Shown piece after piece: positions 40,704 through 44,595 of a DNA stretch of 44,595 nucleotides. Position 1 is the stretch's first letter. Every line of letters starts with the position of its first letter. Source of the stretch: JBDRHL01 sp043816955 (GTDB lineage Bacteria; Planctomycetota; Phycisphaerae; Sedimentisphaerales; CAYZTY01); NCBI GenBank assembly GCA_043816955.1, contig JBDRHL010000091.1:1-44595 (forward strand), written 5' to 3'. Under the pieces are notes generated by a model. The model worked only from the letters and a program-made list of their open reading frames with translations. It searched no databases and was not told the origin of the DNA. Position numbers and translations under genes: made by a program.

Positions 40704-42497
40704 CTATTCCGATTCCAGGATGCTCATAAAGGCTTCCTGGGGAATCTGAACTGACCCGATGTTTTTCATGCGCCGTTTGCCTTCCTTTTGTTTTTTGAGC
40801 ACCTTCATCTTTCGCGTAACATCGCCGCCATATAGTTTTGCGGTTACATCTTTGCGGAAAGCCTTAATGGTTTCCCTGGCGATAATCCTGCCGCCGATAG
40901 CTGCCTGGAGCGGAATCTCAAACTGATGGCGCGGGATTGATTTGCGAAGCCGGGCTATGAGTTTTCGGCCGCGAACCTCCGCGCAGCTTCGATGAACAAT
41001 CACAGATAATGCATCTACCGCAACTTTGTTGACAAGAACATCCATTTTAACAAGGTCGCTGGCTTCGAAGCCTGAAAACTCGTAGTCCATAGTCGCGTAG
41101 CCGTGGCTTATGCCCTTAAGGTTGTCGTAGAAATCATAGACTACCTCAGCAAGTGGCGCTTTGTATTCAAGCATGACACGGCTTTGGCTTATGTAATCAG
41201 TCTTAAGCAGACTGCATCGCCGGCTCTCAGCGAGTTTCATGATACCGCCTATAGACTCACTTGTGGTAATTATCTCCAGTTGAACGAATGGCTCACGCAG
41301 CTCGAGGACTTTTGTAATATCAGGTAGTTCACTTGGAGAATCAATCCTTACCACCTTGCCGTTTTTAGTCAGCACTTCGTAACTGACCGTAGGTGCAGTC
41401 TGGATTACGTCTATGTCATATTCACGCTCAAGGCGTTCCTGGATAATCTCCATGTGCAGCAAACCCAGAAAACCGCAGCGAAAACCAAAGCCCAGAGCGG
41501 GGGAATTATGGGCGACAAAAGAAAAACTTGCGTCATTGGGAGCCAGTTTCTCAAACGCAGTCCGAAGTTCAGGATAGTCGGTATTATTGCCGGGATAAAA
41601 ATCCGAAAATACCATCTGGATCGGCGGCTTATAGCCAACCAGCGGCTTATACGCAGGCTCCGCATCATCAGTGATAGTATCGCCGATGGTAACGTCAGCA
41701 AGCTGGCGAATATTGGCAATTACATAGCCGACCTCACCCGAACCCATTTCCGATACAGGGGTCATTGCGGGAGTGAACTTGCCAAGCTCGGTTATCATAT
41801 AGGTTTTGCCCGTGCCCATGAAGCGAATCTTCTGCCTGACTCGCAAACTGCCCGCAAACACACGAACATAACATATTACGCCGCGATAGTCATCACTGTG
41901 ACTATCGAAAATAAGGGCTGCTGTCCGCTCGCTGCTTCGGTCGATCGGCGGCGGAAGAAGCGTAACAATTGCCTCCAGCAGCTCTGCAACCCCGGTGCCT
42001 TTTTTAGCGCTGATGTAAAAGCACTCATTCTTCTTGATGCCTATTGTATGCTCAATTTCCTCTGAGGCAGAACCCGGCTGAGCTGCTGGCAAATCTATCT
42101 TGTTCACCACCCCGATAAGCTCCACGTTGTTTTCAACAGCCAGGTGCGCATTGGCGAGCGTCTGGGCTTCAACCCCCTGTGTCGCATCGACCACCAGAAC
42201 TGCACCCTCGCACGCCGCCAGTGCACGGGAAACCTCGTAATGAAAATCCACGTGTCCCGGCGTATCGATCAGGTTCAGCATATACTTTTTTCCTTCGTGC
42301 TCATAGTTGAGGGTAACAGCCGAAGCCTTTATGGTGATCCCCCGCTCACGCTCCAGCTCCATATCATCCAGCACCTGATCCTTTCTGTCACGATCACTCA
42401 TCGCGCCTGTAAGCTCCAGTATCCGGTCAGCCAGCGTGCTCTTGCCGTGGTCGATATGCGCTATTATCGAGAAATTTCTTATATGTTCCGTACCCAT
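40704..42497 (-). CDS. lepA: Elongation factor 4 (LepA)
   Basis: 597 aa, normal length, from the ATG at 42497; the in-frame extension to 42524 is not credible because a TATAAT lies at 42527-42532. It is a ribosome-binding GTPase. G1 is AHIDHGKSTLADR, G2 has RERGITIKAS, G3 DTPGHVDF and G4 NKIDLPAA. The LepA-specific C-terminal domain ends in KNIGSVQIPQEAFMSILE. The leader is about 20-25 nt with only a weak GGAUGA site. Confidence 0.97.
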   Translation of the reverse strand: MGTEHIRNFSIIAHIDHGKSTLADRILELTGAMSDRDRKDQVLDDMELERERGITIKASAVTLNYEHEGKKYMLNLIDTPGHVDFHYEVSRALAACEGAVLVVDATQGVEAQTLANAHLAVENNVELIGVVNKIDLPAAQPGSASEEIEHTIGIKKNECFYISAKKGTGVAELLEAIVTLLPPPIDRSSERTAALIFDSHSDDYRGVICYVRVFAGSLRVRQKIRFMGTGKTYMITELGKFTPAMTPVSEMGSGEVGYVIANIRQLADVTIGDTITDDAEPAYKPLVGYKPPIQMVFSDFYPGNNTDYPELRTAFEKLAPNDASFSFVAHNSPALGFGFRCGFLGLLHMEIIQERLEREYDIDVIQTAPTVSYEVLTKNGKVVRIDSPSELPDITKVLELREPFVQLEIITTSESIGGIMKLAESRRCSLLKTDYISQSRVMLEYKAPLAEVVYDFYDNLKGISHGYATMDYEFSGFEASDLVKMDVLVNKVAVDALSVIVHRSCAEVRGRKLIARLRKSIPRHQFEIPLQAAIGGRIIARETIKAFRKDVTAKLYGGDVTRKMKVLKKQKEGKRRMKNIGSVQIPQEAFMSILESE

Positions 42498-42526
42498 CAA
42501 CTGCTCATCCAAATGCCAAAACAAAT

Positions 42527-42532
42527 ATTATA
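42527..42532 (-). promoter_or_regulatory. -10 box of lepA
   Basis: A perfect TATAAT on the minus strand, 29 nt before the lepA ATG. The -35 region (about 42550-42556) is poor. It decides the lepA start codon. Confidence 0.4.
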
Positions 42533-42658
42533 GCACTTTCGACACCTAAAAACTATTTTTGTTTATCGGATGTTAAATTCTTGGCCTGAAGGCCCTATCG
42601 CTGAATTCACTGGATTGAGTGGAAAGTTGGTTTGTCAGGAAAATCTTGGTTTCTACTG

Positions 42659-43441
42659 TTAAATAGCTTGAATGTTTTCGTATAACTCTGGGAATTTATC
42701 CTGCATTAACCTGAATTTTGTTCCGTGATTGTGCCCCGTTCGTGCATCGAAATCCACATAGACAAACCCTTTTTCGATGGCATTGGTAAAGGCATGAATA
42801 CTGAATTTTCTCAGCATAAGAATCTTTTCGTAAGAAAAATATTCTTTACCCCCCTCTATTTTTGCTCTGGCTTGCACATAAAAGCAGTTTAAGAGTTTAG
42901 TACCTGCCTTATGTTCGAGATCGTTAAAGCCCCAATATGGTTGTGGATACAATTCATTAAGACCAACGCGTTTTTTTACTGATTCAAGCCACTCAGTATG
43001 TCGAGGGTCAACGGAATTTGCATCAAAGGAAATAAGAACCTTTCGCTGCTCACGGTCAACAACGACCTTAAAACCTCTATCGCTTCTTACCGTGCCTGTT
43101 ATCGTTTGTCTGAAACTCATCTCATTGGCATCATACTTTGCCCCTGCCTCTTGATGTTTCCACCCGTATTTTAACAAAAGAATCTGAGGGACGAATTTCA
43201 TAGCGCGGGGAGAAGGTTCCATATGAAATAAAGTTGTCAATGAGGTTGTTTCCAATCGTTGGCACTTAAGTTCCCATTCGGCTGCGTTGGGTATAGGCAA
43301 GTTGTTTTCTTTAATCCCGAGTAAATCTTCCAAGGTATTGCCAATCCCTCCGACGTTACCTTGTCTAGCGGAAAGAATCCAGCCCATAGCTTTAATTTCA
43401 CGCAGTCTTTGAATCAGTGTTTCTTTGGTGTAAATATTCAT
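42659..43441 (-). CDS. Type II restriction endonuclease of the MvaI/BcnI family
   Basis: 260 aa from the ATG at 43441, which has AAGGA five bases upstream. The family signature is GNTLEDLLGIKENN (34-47), followed by the catalytic EWELKCQR (E-x-K type, 55-62), with LLLKYGWKH further on. MvaI and BcnI cut CCWGG and CCSGG as monomers; the target here cannot be read from sequence, but a CC(N)GG-type site is likely. Its methyltransferase is encoded 14 nt upstream on the same strand. The pair is richer in A and T than the neighbouring genes, suggesting recent acquisition. Confidence 0.88.
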   Translation of the reverse strand: MNIYTKETLIQRLREIKAMGWILSARQGNVGGIGNTLEDLLGIKENNLPIPNAAEWELKCQRLETTSLTTLFHMEPSPRAMKFVPQILLLKYGWKHQEAGAKYDANEMSFRQTITGTVRSDRGFKVVVDREQRKVLISFDANSVDPRHTEWLESVKKRVGLNELYPQPYWGFNDLEHKAGTKLLNCFYVQARAKIEGGKEYFSYEKILMLRKFSIHAFTNAIEKGFVYVDFDARTGHNHGTKFRLMQDKFPELYENIQAI

Positions 43442-43455
43442 CAACGTCCTTATTT

Positions 43456-44406
43456 TTAATGTTTTACCGGCGGTCTCCAGAAATCAAGCAGATATTCAAA
43501 CGTAACCCCCATAGTTATATAATTGCTCGGCCAGCCGAATATGCCTATCTGGTTTACGAGATTGGTTCTATCCCAAATAATAATATTGCGCAGCTCGTAA
43601 CCGCGCCTCCTGAGTTCTTCAATTAAGGAAACATGTATTGTTATTCGGGTATTCTCCCACCACATATCCGGCACGTTAATGACGCAATGCCCCTTTGGTC
43701 GTAGTAAGGGAAGTAATTGTTCGAATATATCACCCATTGCCTGCGAATATTCTTCTAACACTAACGTACCCAAATCTCTCGGGTCTTGGGAGTATTGCTC
43801 AATCTTATTAAGCTGACCATTATCTCTATGCCGCCTCGATTTATTTTTTCGTTCACGATTAAGCAAATTAGCATAAGGGGGAGAAGTCCAAATTAACGAA
43901 ATAGAGTCTTTATCAAAGTACTTTGGTATATTTCTCGCATCGTCCTGCACCGCGAGCTGTTGGGTTTCATTAAACATATTAGGATTTTCGTCTAATCTTC
44001 TGCTGCAAAGCCCAACAAACTTGTCTTGAAGATCGAATCCAACACTATTTCTGTTTAGGTCATTAGCCGCAATTAATGTTGTGCCGCTTCCGACAAAGGG
44101 GTCTAAAACTAATTCTCCCTGATGAGTGAAAAGCTCAATTATCTTTTTGGCAAGTGAAATTGGAAATGTGGCGGGATGAACGGTCTTATCTCTTATGTCT
44201 CTGCCCTCGTAGTAAAACTGCCATACCCCCAATTGGCTTTTCAGCCACTCTTTTGCAGTCATACAATTTATATGAGTAAGGCCGCACTGACAGGTTCTTT
44301 TATGCCCAATTGGTAGTTTCTTACCAGAAAGAGGAGTTCCTTCCAGAATTGCTGTTGGCAACATGGCTTGAACAGGCTCTACTGTTGCTGATGTTGATTT
44401 ATGCAT
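43456..44406 (-). CDS. DNA methyltransferase of the restriction-modification pair (TSPPY type)
   Basis: 316 aa from the ATG at 44406, with AAAGGA eight bases upstream; GTG at 44436 or ATG at 44415 are also possible. SAM-binding motif LDPFVGSGTTLIAAND (about 101-115) precedes the catalytic motif LIWTSPPYANLL (TSPPY about 174-178). SPPY catalytic motifs are usual for N4-cytosine enzymes, matching the partner endonuclease family. Motif I before motif IV is not the order of classical beta-class enzymes such as M.MvaI. A small cysteine cluster (TCQCGLTHINC) lies near residue 40. It protects the host from the adjacent endonuclease and is first in the operon, as expected for safe establishment. Confidence 0.88.
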   Translation of the reverse strand: MHKSTSATVEPVQAMLPTAILEGTPLSGKKLPIGHKRTCQCGLTHINCMTAKEWLKSQLGVWQFYYEGRDIRDKTVHPATFPISLAKKIIELFTHQGELVLDPFVGSGTTLIAANDLNRNSVGFDLQDKFVGLCSRRLDENPNMFNETQQLAVQDDARNIPKYFDKDSISLIWTSPPYANLLNRERKNKSRRHRDNGQLNKIEQYSQDPRDLGTLVLEEYSQAMGDIFEQLLPLLRPKGHCVINVPDMWWENTRITIHVSLIEELRRRGYELRNIIIWDRTNLVNQIGIFGWPSNYITMGVTFEYLLDFWRPPVKH

Positions 44407-44437
44407 AGGTCTCATCCTTTCAACATTTACTGACACT

Positions 44438-44450
44438 CCTTATAGTAAGG
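44438..44450. repeat. Palindrome in the restriction-modification leader
   Basis: CCTTA-TAG-TAAGG, a perfect 5-bp-arm palindrome between the promoter and the methyltransferase start. It could be an operator for autoregulation; no separate controller protein gene is present. It may also be chance. Confidence 0.3.
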
Positions 44451-44471
44451 CCATAACCCTCATATTTCAAC

Positions 44472-44499
44472 ATTATAGAATTTTAGGACAGGATGTCAA
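44472..44499 (-). promoter_or_regulatory. Consensus sigma-70 promoter of the restriction-modification operon
   Basis: Minus strand TTGACA (44494-44499), 16-nt spacer, TATAAT (44472-44477). Both hexamers are perfect, the strongest promoter seen in the window. Transcription begins near 44465 and reads the methyltransferase first. Confidence 0.8.
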
Positions 44500-44595
44500 C
44501 AAGTAGAAAGACTAATAAACAATTGCAAAATCGCACAGAATCGAATCCGCAATTCCAAAAGCCGAACGTGTAAGAAAAACCCGCCCGTGGTCGGA

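Overview
The window looks like chromosome of a planctomycete, most likely of the Phycisphaerae or a related lineage. This is inferred from gene content, since no rRNA is present. The pointers are an ECF sigma gene overlapping a giant membrane-anchored anti-sigma-like protein with carboxypeptidase-regulatory repeats, a PEP-CTERM protein, a fused cytidylate kinase/acyltransferase, type III pantothenate kinase, a GAF-SpoIIE phosphatase, and weak or missing Shine-Dalgarno sites before many starts.

Layout. 1-584: tail of an unidentified ORF, then a region with two dyads and a possible promoter. 585-5141 (+): a compact phage-type cassette of HTH/sigma-region-4 protein, stand-alone ABC ATPase, GNAT acetyltransferase, ParB-like protein, small terminase-like protein and an intact large terminase, with no portal, capsid or tail genes. 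5207-6187 (+): Tat-exported aldo/keto reductase. 6217-11241 (-): rlmN, a PAP2 phosphatase and guaBA. 11463-15463 (+): ECF sigma and its giant partner. 15503-24660 (-): housekeeping genes coaX, a short MnmE-like GTPase, mutS, glyS, yhcH, asnS, prmC. 24812-27575 (+): an M24 peptidase, then psd and pssA for phosphatidylethanolamine synthesis. 27596-30231 (-): SpoIIE phosphatase and cmk-plsC. 30382-30654 (+): acylphosphatase. 30777-34288 (-): a sigma-54 region described below. 34391-42497: CPBP protease, murA, YhaM-like nuclease, mltA, polysaccharide deacetylase, methyltransferase, lepA. 42659-44499 (-): an AT-rich MvaI/BcnI-type restriction-modification pair with a perfect sigma-70 promoter.

Two regions deserve most attention. 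First, 30777-34288 joins a receiver-less sigma-54 activator behind a long structured leader, a perfect -24/-12 promoter, a degenerate receiver-domain gene, a 545-nt array of tandem units and a PEP-CTERM protein. Each unit holds a 46-nt core closed by the same 6-bp stem and an adjacent hairpin whose sequence differs completely between units while its pairing is kept. That is what a structured RNA, or a family of palindromic repeats, would show. The last unit also supplies the 3' end of the receiver gene. Second, 585-5141 is a DNA-packaging module without a virion. It includes a two-gene version of the ABC-ATPase/acetyltransferase pair known as a fusion protein (COG2401).

All calls come from reading the sequence and translations; no database search was run.
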